From DASPKM01 sp963817075 (GTDB lineage Bacteria; Bacteroidota; Bacteroidia; Chitinophagales; Chitinophagaceae), in the NCBI GenBank assembly GCA_963817075.1, contig CAWFMT010000003.1:682001-746000 (forward strand): 64,000 bases of DNA, in the 5' to 3' direction. Shown here piece by piece: positions 25,777 through 34,208 of this stretch. How positions within the stretch are numbered: the stretch's first letter is position 1; every line of letters starts with the position of its first letter. The position numbers were made by a program, and so were the translations under genes. Under the pieces are notes generated by a model that was not told the origin of the DNA, made no database searches, and saw nothing but the letters and a program-made list of their open reading frames with translations.

Positions 25777-27501
25777 ATGGATACGCTGATCAAAGAAAAG
25801 GTAAATCTCTGGCTTAGCGGAAATTTTGACAATGATACCCGGGAGCAGGTTAGAAGGTTGGAATCCGAGAACCCTTCTGAAGCAGCTGATGCGTTCTATC
25901 GAAACCTTGAATTTGGTACAGGCGGATTGAGAGGGATCATGGGCGTTGGCACCAACCGCATGAACAGATATACGGTTGGAATGGCAACCCAGGGCTATGC
26001 GAATTATTTAAAACAGAGTTTCCCAAATGAAGATGTTAGGGTTGCGATTGCTCACGATAGCAGAAATAACAGCAGGGAGTTTGCAGAGATCACGGCGAAT
26101 GTGTTTGCCGCGAACGGGATAAAAGTATTCCTGTTCGAAGCTTTGCGACCAACACCAGAGCTGTCTTTTACAATCAGATATCTGAAATGCAAAGGGGGAG
26201 TAGTTTGCACAGCCTCCCATAATCCTAAAGAGTATAACGGCTACAAGGCATATTGGGATGATGGTGGTCAGTTGGTACCTCCTCATGATAAAAACGTGAT
26301 CAAGGAAGTAGAAAAGATCGCATCCGTTGATGATGTGAAATGGAGCGGAGGGGAAGCCAATATATCTATTGTCGGGAAAGATATTGATGAGGCATATCTA
26401 AAAATGGTACAGAGCCTGAGCGTTTATCCTGAAGTGATCAAAAAACAATCAGATCTAAAAATAATTTATACACCTATTCATGGAACCGGTATTGTTTTGG
26501 TTCCTGAAATCCTGAAACGATTTGGTTTCAACAATGTAACAATCGTTGACGAGCAAAGCAAGCCAGACGGTAATTTTCCAACCGTGCATTATCCAAACCC
26601 CGAAGAGGCAGAAGCTATGAGCATCGGGCTGAGGAAGGCAAAGGAATTGGACGCAGATATTTTACTGGGTACTGATCCGGATAGTGATAGAGTAGGAATA
26701 GCAGTGAAGGACAAAAATGGCGAATGGATGTTGGTGAATGGTAATCAAACGGCAGTTCTTGCATTCAATTACATGATCGAAGCCCGGAAGGCCAAAGGAA
26801 TTGCGAAACCAAATGACATGGTAGTGAAGACAATTGTAACTACGGATATGATCGACCAATTCGCCAAAGAAAATGGTGTTAATTGTTACAATGTTCTTAC
26901 TGGATTTAAATGGATCGCTGAATTGATCAAGGAGAAAGAAGGAAAAGAGAATTATGTGATTGGTGGAGAAGAAAGCTATGGTCTAATGATTGGCGATCAG
27001 GTGAGAGACAAAGATGCAATCAGTGCGGTTGCCCTTCTTTGTGAAATGGCGGCATATGAGAAAGATAAAAAAAGAGGGTTATATCAGAAACTTATCGACC
27101 TGTATGTCCAATATGGATTTTATAAGGAGCATCTGATCTCGATAACTAAGAAAGGAATGGACGGACAAAAGCAGATTGCAGATATGATGGAAACTTATCG
27201 TTCCAATCCTCCACAGAAAATCAACGGGTCTGATGTTGTGCAGCTGCTGGATTATGATAAACAAGAAGGTAAAGATCTTAAGAGCGGAAAGAAGTGGCAG
27301 ATAAGTTTACCAAAAAGCAACGTGCTGCAATTTATACTTGCTGATGGAAGTAAGATCTCAGCAAGACCAAGTGGAACCGAACCTAAGATCAAATTTTATT
27401 TTAGTGTAAACGCAAACCTCCCAAATCAGGCAGATTATGATAAAGTAAATAGTGAATTGGAGGAAAGGATCAAGGGGATAATCTCTGATTTGAAATTGTA
27501 A
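25777..27501 (+). CDS. Phospho-sugar mutase (phosphoglucomutase/phosphomannomutase)
   Basis: This interconverts hexose-1-phosphate and hexose-6-phosphate and would feed glucose-1-phosphate to GlgC at 43.5 kb. The 574-residue protein has all four signatures: the phosphoserine loop TASHNP (Ser147), the metal loop DPDSDR (300-305), the sugar loop GGEESYG (396-402) and the phosphate loop SARPSGTEPKIKF near the C-terminus. The ATG at 25777 is chosen; an upstream in-frame extension overlaps the divergent gene and is not family-like. Repeat B begins right at its stop codon. Confidence 0.93.
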   Translation: MDTLIKEKVNLWLSGNFDNDTREQVRRLESENPSEAADAFYRNLEFGTGGLRGIMGVGTNRMNRYTVGMATQGYANYLKQSFPNEDVRVAIAHDSRNNSREFAEITANVFAANGIKVFLFEALRPTPELSFTIRYLKCKGGVVCTASHNPKEYNGYKAYWDDGGQLVPPHDKNVIKEVEKIASVDDVKWSGGEANISIVGKDIDEAYLKMVQSLSVYPEVIKKQSDLKIIYTPIHGTGIVLVPEILKRFGFNNVTIVDEQSKPDGNFPTVHYPNPEEAEAMSIGLRKAKELDADILLGTDPDSDRVGIAVKDKNGEWMLVNGNQTAVLAFNYMIEARKAKGIAKPNDMVVKTIVTTDMIDQFAKENGVNCYNVLTGFKWIAELIKEKEGKENYVIGGEESYGLMIGDQVRDKDAISAVALLCEMAAYEKDKKRGLYQKLIDLYVQYGFYKEHLISITKKGMDGQKQIADMMETYRSNPPQKINGSDVVQLLDYDKQEGKDLKSGKKWQISLPKSNVLQFILADGSKISARPSGTEPKIKFYFSVNANLPNQADYDKVNSELEERIKGIISDLKL

Positions 27502-27574
27502 GATCGTGAATCGTGAGTCGTGAGTTGAATGAATTTTTTCTTCTTAACTTCTTTAACTTCTGACCACTGACTAC
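27502..27574 (-). repeat. Intergenic repeat B, copy 4, inverted, filling the whole convergent gap
   Basis: On the minus strand this reads TAGTCAGTGGTCAGAAGTTA, then AAGAAGTTAAGAAG and three CACGAYT heptamers. It runs from the phosphoglucomutase stop to the stop codon of the methyltransferase-like gene, whose TAG is the first triplet of the repeat. Confidence 0.85.
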
Positions 27575-28104
27575 TTGCTAGATAACCTCGGAATAAGTCT
27601 GGGCACATTCTTCCTGTACGTTTCGTATTCATCTCCAAACTCTATCAACAATTTTTTCTCTTCGAATTTTAAAGCAATTAGTGTATAACCAGTGATAATT
27701 ATATTCGAGATAAGAGTGCTGAGGTATGGATATGCCAAAAAGATCCCCCAAATGAAAATGAAAGTCCCCAGGTAAAGTGGATGCCTGACATACTTGTGCA
27801 GGCCTGATATTTCCAATTTGGCGCCGGGGCTATCAGTTGCAAGCCATGTTATGCCGCTCATTCTTATGAAATATTTCCTGATCATCATTGCCATTCCAAA
27901 TGCTCCAATAAATGCTATGATCAATCCAACAACCTTAAATAAATGGGGCAGTAGAAATAATGGAAAAGGAGTGAGATATAATTGATAAAGGAGTATTAGC
28001 ACCAATCCAAAAAATGAAAAGAGAGTATAGATAAGTCGGTAAAACCGAAAGCTTTTTCCCATTAAACCTTTTGCCGAATTTTTGATGTGACTGGAGGCAA
28101 ACAA
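27571..28104 (-). CDS. Isoprenylcysteine carboxyl methyltransferase-like membrane protein
   Basis: The protein has four or five membrane helices and the family motif GLHKYVRHPLYLGTFIFIWG near its C-terminal third, followed by FEEKKLLIEFGDEYETYRKNVPRLIP. This is the typical SAM-binding end of ICMT/NnrU-like and phospholipid methyltransferase proteins. The start is uncertain. The only usual start codon is TTG at 28104, but the same frame is open to 28191 and encodes a good first helix (ILGTAWLLYCILHSLFAS) with no ATG, GTG or TTG. Either a rare ATT/ATC start is used or the 5' end is damaged. Substrate unknown. Confidence 0.8.
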   Translation of the reverse strand: MFASSHIKNSAKGLMGKSFRFYRLIYTLFSFFGLVLILLYQLYLTPFPLFLLPHLFKVVGLIIAFIGAFGMAMMIRKYFIRMSGITWLATDSPGAKLEISGLHKYVRHPLYLGTFIFIWGIFLAYPYLSTLISNIIITGYTLIALKFEEKKLLIEFGDEYETYRKNVPRLIPRLSSK

Positions 28105-28212
28105 ACTGTGAAGAATGCAATACAGCAGCCAGGCTGTGCCCAGGATTATATGATCAGTTGGGAAGTTGATACTTTTCGAAATTATGATTTTCTAGGACTT
28201 AACTGCCAATGA

Positions 28213-28330
28213 AAATCGTGAGTCGTGAGACGTGAATCGTGAGTGGCAGACCAAAACACAAACAATCAAACAATCAAACATTCAAACTCTCGAACTTTCG
28301 AACCCCCCAAATTTCCAAACATTCCCCAAT
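28213..28330. repeat. Fragment of repeat B followed by a family C run
   Basis: 28213-28246 holds inverted heptamers (AATCGTGAGTCGTGAG type). 28257-28330 holds CAAACAATCAAACAATCAAA, then CTCGAACTTTCGAACC and CCAAATTTCCAAACATTCC. It abuts the pcm start and probably includes its promoter. Confidence 0.75.
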
Positions 28331-28348
28331 TGAAATAACTTGCAACTC

Positions 28349-29005
28349 ATGAGAGGCAGTGAAGATACATACAGACATAAGGGTTTAAGGAAAAGGCTGG
28401 TTGATGGTATCCGTGAAAAAGGAATTACTGATGAGAATGTACTAAAAGCCTTAGGAAATCTGCCGCGCCACTATTTCATGGACTCCGCCTTTGATGAGAA
28501 GGCATATGAAGACAAGGCTTTTCCAATTGGTGAAGGTCAAACCATATCGCAACCATATACAGTGGCATATCAATCCCAGCTCTTACAGGTTAAACAGTTT
28601 GATAAGGTCCTGGAGATCGGGACAGGCAGTGCGTATCAGGCCATCGTTCTTGCTGAGATGGGAGCTCAGGTTTATAGTATTGAGCGACAAAAAAAACTAT
28701 TTGACGAAAACAAGAAATTTAATTTCCTCAAGAAGTATCATGGAGTGAAATTTTTTTATGGCGATGGTTTCGAAGGACTACCAACCTATGCACCATTCGA
28801 TAAAATAATTATTACAGCTGCTGCTCCCTTCATTCCCCCGAAGTTGGTTGAGCAATTAAAGCCTGGCGGCATGATGGTAATCCCCCTTGGTGAGGGTGAA
28901 ATTCAACAAATGATGCGGATCACTAAGCTGAAGAACGGGGCTATAAAAGAAGAAGTTTTTGATAATTTTTCCTTCGTTCCAATGCTTGAGGGGAAGAAGA
29001 ATTAG
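28349..29005 (+). CDS. pcm: Protein-L-isoaspartate O-methyltransferase
   Basis: This repairs isoaspartyl residues in damaged proteins using SAM. The 218-residue protein has the substrate-loop motif GEGQTISQPYTVA (residues 61-73), the SAM motif VLEIGTGSAYQA (87-98) and the later GGMMVIPLGEG segment. The ATG at 28349 gives the usual N-terminus (MRGSEDTYRHKGLRKRLV). Flanked on both sides by short-word repeats. Confidence 0.95.
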   Translation: MRGSEDTYRHKGLRKRLVDGIREKGITDENVLKALGNLPRHYFMDSAFDEKAYEDKAFPIGEGQTISQPYTVAYQSQLLQVKQFDKVLEIGTGSAYQAIVLAEMGAQVYSIERQKKLFDENKKFNFLKKYHGVKFFYGDGFEGLPTYAPFDKIIITAAAPFIPPKLVEQLKPGGMMVIPLGEGEIQQMMRITKLKNGAIKEEVFDNFSFVPMLEGKKN

Positions 29006-29064
29006 GGAATTAGGAATTAACTATCTCCAAATTACCAATTCCAAATACCTAATTCCAATCGGGG
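29006..29064. repeat. Family C short-word run
   Basis: Words such as GGGAATTAGGAATTA and CCAAATTACCAATTCC occupy the whole gap between the convergent pcm and hydrolase genes. Similar words recur at 31.9 and 44.8 kb. Confidence 0.65.
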
Positions 29065-29065
29065 A

Positions 29066-29908
29066 CTAAAAGAAATCAACAACCTTTTTCACCACCTGGT
29101 TTTCCCTGTAAATCCTACTATGGCCAAAGCCCTTGGTGATTATCAATTCCAGGTCTTCATGTCCATCTTCTTTTACACGTATCACATCAGAGAGAGGAGT
29201 TACATCATCATCTTCATCATGTATCCACAATACAGAAGCAGAAATGTTCCTAAGCGCTCGCAGAATTGAATAATGCTCTGGCGGGTTGCCTCCAAGCTTA
29301 AGTACCAATGAATCGAATGATTTGCGAACTTCTCCATTCAGATGAAGGAATTTAAAGAATGAATCTATTGCGGTAGTTGTTTCGGTAGCCGGAGCTATCA
29401 TCACAACCTTTGGTTTAACCTTATATGTTTTTGTTTCCAGAAAATGGGTAATAGCTAATCCTCCAAATGAATGTCCGAGAAAGGCAGTAATGGGACCGAA
29501 CATTTTATCAATTGTTTCTATCGTCTTAATATATAAGGGAAGGGTGATTTGCTTTCCATCTGAAAAGCCATGTGCAGGAGCATCGAATGCAATAACCTCA
29601 TATCCCTTCTTTAACAAGGGTGCTACATATCGATCGAAATTATAAGCCGCAGATTCAAACCCGTGTACAATCAACAATTTTTTTTCCTGAGGTGAATTCC
29701 ATCTAAATCCACGGATCTTGTTACCATTCAATTCGAAGTTTATCTTTTCAGCTTTATCAAAAATGGGTGGACTTTTTTTCCTTGACCTGCTTAAGGGAGT
29801 ACAAAAAATTTCAAATGCTCTTGCCGCGGCCCTTTCTTTGGATATTACTGCCAGTAAATTCAATCTTGCCCTTATAAAATTGACAGCGAGTTTTTGTGCT
29901 AATTTCAT
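29066..29908 (-). CDS. Alpha/beta hydrolase
   Basis: The 280-residue enzyme has an oxyanion strand LLIVHGFES (78-86), the nucleophile elbow GHSFGG (Ser147), the acid in WIHDEDDDVTPL and the base in KGFGHSRIY. The N-terminal 40 residues are helical and basic (MKLAQKLAVNFIRARL). I use the ATG at 29908, since a longer frame would run across the divergent gene's start. Substrate unknown; probably an ester or acyl-lipid hydrolase. Confidence 0.88.
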   Translation of the reverse strand: MKLAQKLAVNFIRARLNLLAVISKERAAARAFEIFCTPLSRSRKKSPPIFDKAEKINFELNGNKIRGFRWNSPQEKKLLIVHGFESAAYNFDRYVAPLLKKGYEVIAFDAPAHGFSDGKQITLPLYIKTIETIDKMFGPITAFLGHSFGGLAITHFLETKTYKVKPKVVMIAPATETTTAIDSFFKFLHLNGEVRKSFDSLVLKLGGNPPEHYSILRALRNISASVLWIHDEDDDVTPLSDVIRVKEDGHEDLELIITKGFGHSRIYRENQVVKKVVDFF

Positions 29909-29972
29909 TTTTGCAAATTTCGTCAAAGAATTCTGTCGTTTTGCAGAAAGGGACAAATAAGGAAGGCTATTT

Positions 29973-30734
29973 ATGAATGTAACCATTATAGGCAGCGGGA
30001 ATGTGGCAACTATCCTGGGCGCGAAGATTTTGGCAGCAGGACATTCGATCCTGCAAATAGTGGGCAGAAACACTACAGATGCCGCACATCTGGCAAATAA
30101 TCTAAAGACATCCTTTACTACAGATCCTGCATCGATTAGACCTGACGGAGACATCTACATCTTTGCTGTTCCAGACCAGGCATTGCTTGGATTGCATGAA
30201 CAATTCAATATTCAAAAAAAACTGGTCGTTCACACTGCCGGTTCCATCTCTAAAGATGCTCTTGGTGCTGTATCAAGGAATTACGGTGTCCTGTATCCTC
30301 TCCAATCCCTTCATCGTGACCTCGACCATTTGCCTGAAATTCCATTTCTGGTTGATGGGAATACACCGGATGATCTGGCCCTCATTAAAGATTTCGCGGA
30401 TACTATTTCCACTGATGTGCAGGTTGCTGACGATGCTGCAAGACAGAAGGTTCATCTTGCTGCTGTGGCAGTAAATAATTTTGTTAATCATATTTACGCC
30501 CTGGTGCAGGATTATTGTAAACTAGAGAATCTGGATTTTACTCTTTTGCTTCCACTTATTAATGAAACTGCAAAAAGACTGCATACGATACCTGCTAGAG
30601 CTGCACAGACTGGCCCTGCGATCCGTAAGGACGATCTGACAATTGCAAAGCATCTGGAAATCCTGGAAAGACATCCTCAATTGCGGGAAGTATATGAGTT
30701 AATGACAAGAAGTATTCAATCTGAAGGAATTTAA
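29973..30734 (+). CDS. DUF2520 Rossmann-fold NAD(P)-binding protein
   Basis: The 253-residue protein has an N-terminal F420/ketopantoate-reductase-like Rossmann domain (TIIGSGNVATIL, GSGNVA at 7-12) and a C-terminal helical DUF2520 domain (KVHLAAVAVNNFVNHIY). It resembles 6-phosphogluconate or ketopantoate reductase folds, but the reaction is unknown. Its stop codon TAA lies inside the first bases of repeat A (ATTTAACCGC). A terminator hairpin follows at 30822. Confidence 0.9.
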   Translation: MNVTIIGSGNVATILGAKILAAGHSILQIVGRNTTDAAHLANNLKTSFTTDPASIRPDGDIYIFAVPDQALLGLHEQFNIQKKLVVHTAGSISKDALGAVSRNYGVLYPLQSLHRDLDHLPEIPFLVDGNTPDDLALIKDFADTISTDVQVADDAARQKVHLAAVAVNNFVNHIYALVQDYCKLENLDFTLLLPLINETAKRLHTIPARAAQTGPAIRKDDLTIAKHLEILERHPQLREVYELMTRSIQSEGI

Positions 30735-30815
30735 CCGCAGAGGAAAAGAGAAGCAGAGAAAACGCAGAGGAAAATTTTAACCGCAAAGGCACGAAGGCGC
30801 AAAGGAACGCGAGGA
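30731..30815. repeat. Intergenic repeat A, two left halves in tandem
   Basis: TTAACCGCAGAGGAAAAGAG at the start and TTAACCGCAAAGGCACGAAG at about 30778 are two left arms in the same orientation. The first supplies the stop codon of the DUF2520 gene. Confidence 0.75.
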
Positions 30816-30821
30816 AAAAAT

Positions 30822-30851
30822 AAAAGCCGGCCTTACGGGGCTGGCTTTTTT
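30822..30851 (+). terminator. Rho-independent terminator, likely bidirectional
   Basis: AAAAGCCGGCC, loop TTACGG, GGCTGGCTTTT forms an 11-bp stem (one G-U pair) followed by a T-run. A-rich sequence precedes it, so it can end transcripts from the DUF2520 gene and from the small gene on the other strand. Confidence 0.8.
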
Positions 30852-30886
30852 GTGAAAACCACCACTAGGGTAGGTTGCACAATTAT

Positions 30887-31069
30887 TTATTCAAAATTAT
30901 TGGGCTCAGGTATTAATTCTTCCTCAGGGGCAGCAGATTTGAAACTGGGGTTATCATTTACATCCGTCTCTCCCTGTAATCCAGTATTTCCATCACCATC
31001 CACTGACAGGGCAATCAGCAGGAACATGACCAGCATATATTTCCATGAGTTATAGCGAAAGCTTCTCAT
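30887..31069 (-). CDS. Small membrane protein with acidic tail, unknown
   Basis: From the ATG at 31069 the product is 60 residues. It has a basic head MRSFRYNSWKYM, one hydrophobic segment MLVMFLLIALSV, then an acidic, disordered tail rich in Asp, Glu, Asn and Pro (GDGNTGLQGETDVNDNP). An in-frame start 25 codons earlier (31144) is possible but less convincing. It could be a small exported or membrane-anchored protein. It faces a terminator and is divergent from the ferredoxin gene. I do not recognise it. Confidence 0.5.
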   Translation of the reverse strand: MRSFRYNSWKYMLVMFLLIALSVDGDGNTGLQGETDVNDNPSFKSAAPEEELIPEPNNFE

Positions 31070-31251
31070 AGCGTAGTTTTTGAATGGAAGGTAAGCTGGA
31101 ATTCTTCTGACTAGTAAGTTAGGAAAAGGCAATGAATGAAACAATTAAATTTTGATTCAGAATTATGTAAATGCGTTATCGGATAATGCATCCAAATTCG
31201 AAAACGATTTGCAGCAGAACATCCCTAATTTTGCGGCCAACTTACCGGAAT

Positions 31252-31596
31252 ATGTACAGTATTAGATTCAGATTTGAGCAAAAAGGAATGGAGCCGAAGG
31301 TTTTCGAAAATCTTGAACCTGATCAGAGCATTCTGGAAGTGGCTCTAAAAAATGATATTGATATCCATCACAATTGTGGAGGAGTTTGTGCCTGCAGTAC
31401 CTGCCATATTTATCTTGAGAGAGGAGAGGATTATGTGGAAGAGATCAGTGATAAGGAAGAAGATTTTATAGATAGGGCCAGAAATCCACGATTGACTTCC
31501 CGACTAAGTTGCCAGTGCGTTCTACTTTCTGAACCTGGTGACGGCATGCTTGAAGTAATGGTACCTGATCAGTCCGTGATTTTGGGAGAAGAATAA
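31252..31596 (+). CDS. fdx: Adrenodoxin-type 2Fe-2S ferredoxin
   Basis: The 114-residue protein binds a 2Fe-2S cluster with CGGVCACSTC and a fourth ligand in the later CQC. This is the C-x5-C-x2-C...C pattern of ISC-type ferredoxins. Such ferredoxins supply electrons for Fe-S cluster assembly. The ATG at 31252 is used because upstream codons are not family-like. The gene is followed 30 bp later by iscX, the same order as at the end of the E. coli isc operon, although no other isc gene is in the window. Confidence 0.92.
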   Translation: MYSIRFRFEQKGMEPKVFENLEPDQSILEVALKNDIDIHHNCGGVCACSTCHIYLERGEDYVEEISDKEEDFIDRARNPRLTSRLSCQCVLLSEPGDGMLEVMVPDQSVILGEE

Positions 31597-31626
31597 TATA
31601 AATTTGTCAGTGCCAAAAAAATCCAG

Positions 31627-31863
31627 ATGAGTTTTGAACCGCCAATTAAATGGAACGACTATGAAGACATTGCCATGAAGCTCTACGAGCGCTTCGGTGA
31701 TCAATTTGATGAAGGAAAGATCTACAGAATACGGTTCACCGAATTGCTGGAATGGGTCCTGGCAATCCCTGGCTTTACCGGCAAAAGAGATGAAAGTAAT
31801 GAAGGACATCTTGAAATGATCCAAAGCAGTTGGGTGTATGAATGGAGGGATAATCAGAAATAG
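31627..31863 (+). CDS. iscX: Fe-S cluster assembly protein IscX
   Basis: IscX is a small acidic regulator that binds the cysteine desulfurase IscS and iron. The 78-residue product keeps the family pattern IKWNDYEDIAMKLYERF, then RIRFTELLEWV and DESNEGHLEMIQSSWVYEW. It is about ten residues longer than the E. coli protein because of a short N-terminal extension and a loop insertion. It is probably co-transcribed with fdx upstream. Confidence 0.9.
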   Translation: MSFEPPIKWNDYEDIAMKLYERFGDQFDEGKIYRIRFTELLEWVLAIPGFTGKRDESNEGHLEMIQSSWVYEWRDNQK

Positions 31864-31884
31864 AAGTTGTTGAATTGTTTATTA

Positions 31885-31963
31885 GTTGGAATAGGTAATT
31901 AGGAATTGGGAATTAGGCCAGAACCAAAGTCTCAAACCCCAAACTCGAAACTCGAAACTTCAG
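31885..31963. repeat. Family C short-word run
   Basis: GGTAATTAGGAATTGGGAAT, then CTCAAACCCCAAACTCGAAA and ACTCGAAACTTCAG. It ends 1-2 bp before the kdsC-like start codon. Confidence 0.65.
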
Positions 31964-31964
31964 C

Positions 31965-32486
31965 ATGAATCTGCTCGAACAATTTCAACAAATCAAACTA
32001 TTTGTTTTTGATGTGGACGGTGTCCTCACTGATGGCTCCCTGTATGTTTTTACGGATGGAGAACAGGTACGCAAGATGAATATCAAAGATGGGTTTGCAT
32101 TACAGCTTGCTGTCAAGAAGGGTTATAGAGTAATGGTAATGTCTGGCAGTCAGTCTGAGGCCGTCATCCTTCGATTGCTCAAACTTGGTATCCACGATGT
32201 TTTCATGAATATTGAGAAAAAGCAGCAACACATGCAGGAATTTCTCACCGCCAACCAAATTACTGCCGAACAAACTTTATTTATGGGTGACGATATTCCC
32301 GATCTCCAGGCAATGAAGATAGCAGGCCTGTCTGCAGCACCATCCAACGCTGTGGATGAGATCAAGCAAGCTGCTCACTATATTTCTCCACACAAAGGAG
32401 GAGAGGGCTGTGTCAGGGACGTAATTGAAAAAGTCTTAAAACTCAACGGCCATTGGGAACTGGAGACCGACATAAAGAGTAAATAA
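31965..32486 (+). CDS. KdsC-like HAD phosphatase
   Basis: The 173-residue HAD-superfamily protein is of the 3-deoxy-D-manno-octulosonate-8-phosphate phosphatase type. The nucleophile motif is FVFDVDGVLTDG (Asp16/Asp18), with MSGSQSEAV as motif II and MGDDIPDLQAM as motif III/IV. There is no cap domain, as in KdsC. It would make Kdo for LPS, consistent with lptE in the window, although other sugar-acid phosphates are possible. Confidence 0.88.
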   Translation: MNLLEQFQQIKLFVFDVDGVLTDGSLYVFTDGEQVRKMNIKDGFALQLAVKKGYRVMVMSGSQSEAVILRLLKLGIHDVFMNIEKKQQHMQEFLTANQITAEQTLFMGDDIPDLQAMKIAGLSAAPSNAVDEIKQAAHYISPHKGGEGCVRDVIEKVLKLNGHWELETDIKSK

Positions 32487-32645
32487 TGATAATTTGAGAA
32501 TGAGTAATTTGAAAATTTGAAAATGTAGAGAGGATCCAGGCAAGTAAAAATTAATGCCCCTACCTTCAAAATATCAAATTAAAATTTGGGTTATTAAGGG
32601 GAGATTTACGCGATTGAGGAAGTCTTCAATTCGGGTTATCAAAAT

Positions 32646-33617
32646 ATGAAGTATTTTGACACTCCTTACATGAAACTTATTTTCGCATTTTTAAGGCTTA
32701 TCAGATCGCTCAATCTTTTTTTTATTGTACTTACACAGGCCTTATTCTACTATTGCATCTTTCCTTTTTTATTCCGCAATCTCGACTACGAGCCAGAACT
32801 TATTGTACAGCCGAAGTATTTCTGGTTGCTGGTTCTCTCATCTGTTCTTATCGCAGCTGCCGGATATGTGATCAATGATTATTTTGATTTAAAGATTGAT
32901 TTGGTCAACAAGCCTGAAAAATTAGTTGTAGATAAATTTATCAAGAGGCGCTGGACCATTCTTTGGCATTGGATACTCTCATTTTTGGGGATGCTGGTCA
33001 GTTTCTATATCAGTTGGAAATTGAATAACTGGGCTATCGGCATTGCCAATGCAGGTTGTGTTTTTCTTCTGCTGGTTTATTCTACAACTTTCAAAAAAAA
33101 ACTACTTATAGGTAACCTAATCATTTCTCTTCTCACATCCTGGGTAATTCTTGTGCTCCTTGTTGTTGAATGGAGATTTCCTGCAAATGCAGGACCGGGA
33201 CTTCAGGAAGCTATGGGAAGATTATTTAAGGTCTCAATTCTCTACGGCAGTTTCGCGTTCATCATATCACTGGTAAGAGAAGTGGTGAAGGATATTGAAG
33301 ACATGGATGGAGACCTGAGGCACAATGCCACCACCATGCCTGTTGTTTGGGGAGTTAACGTATCTAAAATGTTTGCAGCGGTCTGGCTGGTGGTGTTGAT
33401 CGCTGCAATTGTGATCCTGCAATTTTACGTATCGCAATATAGGTGGTGGTGGAGCATTTTATATAGTTTCCTGCTGATCATAATACCTTTAATCAATATT
33501 CTGGTGTTATTGTACAGGGCAGTGACCAAGACTGATTTTCATTACATCAGCAACTCCATCAAATTTGTGATGTTCACAGGAATTTTGTCGATGTTATTTT
33601 TCAAACTATATAGTTGA
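32646..33617 (+). CDS. UbiA-family prenyltransferase
   Basis: The 323-residue protein has about eight membrane helices and both Asp-rich motifs: NDYFDLKID (residues 77-85, NDxxDxxxD) and VVKDIEDMDGD. The family attaches polyprenyl chains to aromatic or glycerol-phosphate acceptors; the subgroup cannot be told. The second codon-frame Met (M9, MKLIFAFLRL) may be the true start. The stop overlaps the maf start by one base (TGATG). Confidence 0.9.
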   Translation: MKYFDTPYMKLIFAFLRLIRSLNLFFIVLTQALFYYCIFPFLFRNLDYEPELIVQPKYFWLLVLSSVLIAAAGYVINDYFDLKIDLVNKPEKLVVDKFIKRRWTILWHWILSFLGMLVSFYISWKLNNWAIGIANAGCVFLLLVYSTTFKKKLLIGNLIISLLTSWVILVLLVVEWRFPANAGPGLQEAMGRLFKVSILYGSFAFIISLVREVVKDIEDMDGDLRHNATTMPVVWGVNVSKMFAAVWLVVLIAAIVILQFYVSQYRWWWSILYSFLLIIIPLINILVLLYRAVTKTDFHYISNSIKFVMFTGILSMLFFKLYS

Positions 33618-34192
33618 TGGAACGAATAGTTTTGGCGTCCAGATCACCAAGGCGAAAACAATTATTGGAATGGGCCGAAATTGAATTTGATGTAATTGTT
33701 CGGGAAACAAGTGAAGATTTTCCTCAAGAAATGCCGGTTGAAGAGGTACCTGTCTTTATTGCAAGAAATAAAGCAATAGCAGTGCGGGATGATTTAAGTC
33801 ATGAGAGAATCATTTTAGCAGCGGATACTATTGTGGTACTCAACAATACGGTGATCAATAAACCCACCGATGAAGAGGATGCTGTTAGAATGCTCTCTGG
33901 ATTATCAGGGAACCAGCATTCAGTAATTACAGGCGTAGTAATTCTTAAAGGAACGCACGAGATCTCATTCGCAGATATAACACATGTTCGCTTTCATTCA
34001 CTTACTTACGATGAGATTCGCTTCTATGTACAAAAGTATAAACCTTATGATAAAGCCGGAGCTTATGCAATCCAGGAATGGATTGGGGTAGTAGGCATAG
34101 AAAGTATTGATGGCGATTTTTACAATGTAATGGGACTTCCCGTGAGCAGGGTGGTGAGGGAGCTGAAACAATTTGAAAATTTAAAAATTTGA
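33617..34192 (+). CDS. maf: Maf-family nucleoside triphosphate pyrophosphatase
   Basis: Maf proteins hydrolyse non-canonical or canonical dTTP/UTP-type nucleotides. The 191-residue product has the N-terminal ASRSPRRKQLLEW motif and the catalytic ILAADTIVVL, followed by the KPTDEEDAVRMLSGLSG signature. The ATG at 33617 overlaps the ubiA-type stop codon. The last residues (FENLKI) come from a repeated TTGAAAATTTAAAAATTTGA run, so the native C-terminus may have been altered by the repeat. Confidence 0.92.
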   Translation: MERIVLASRSPRRKQLLEWAEIEFDVIVRETSEDFPQEMPVEEVPVFIARNKAIAVRDDLSHERIILAADTIVVLNNTVINKPTDEEDAVRMLSGLSGNQHSVITGVVILKGTHEISFADITHVRFHSLTYDEIRFYVQKYKPYDKAGAYAIQEWIGVVGIESIDGDFYNVMGLPVSRVVRELKQFENLKI

Positions 34193-34205
34193 AAATTTGA
34201 AAATG
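34160..34205. repeat. Family C AT-rich run overlapping the maf stop
   Basis: TTTGAAAATTTAAAAATTTG repeated as near-perfect 9-mers. A shorter similar run is at 32490-32530 after kdsC. Confidence 0.65.
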
Positions 34206-34208
34206 GAG

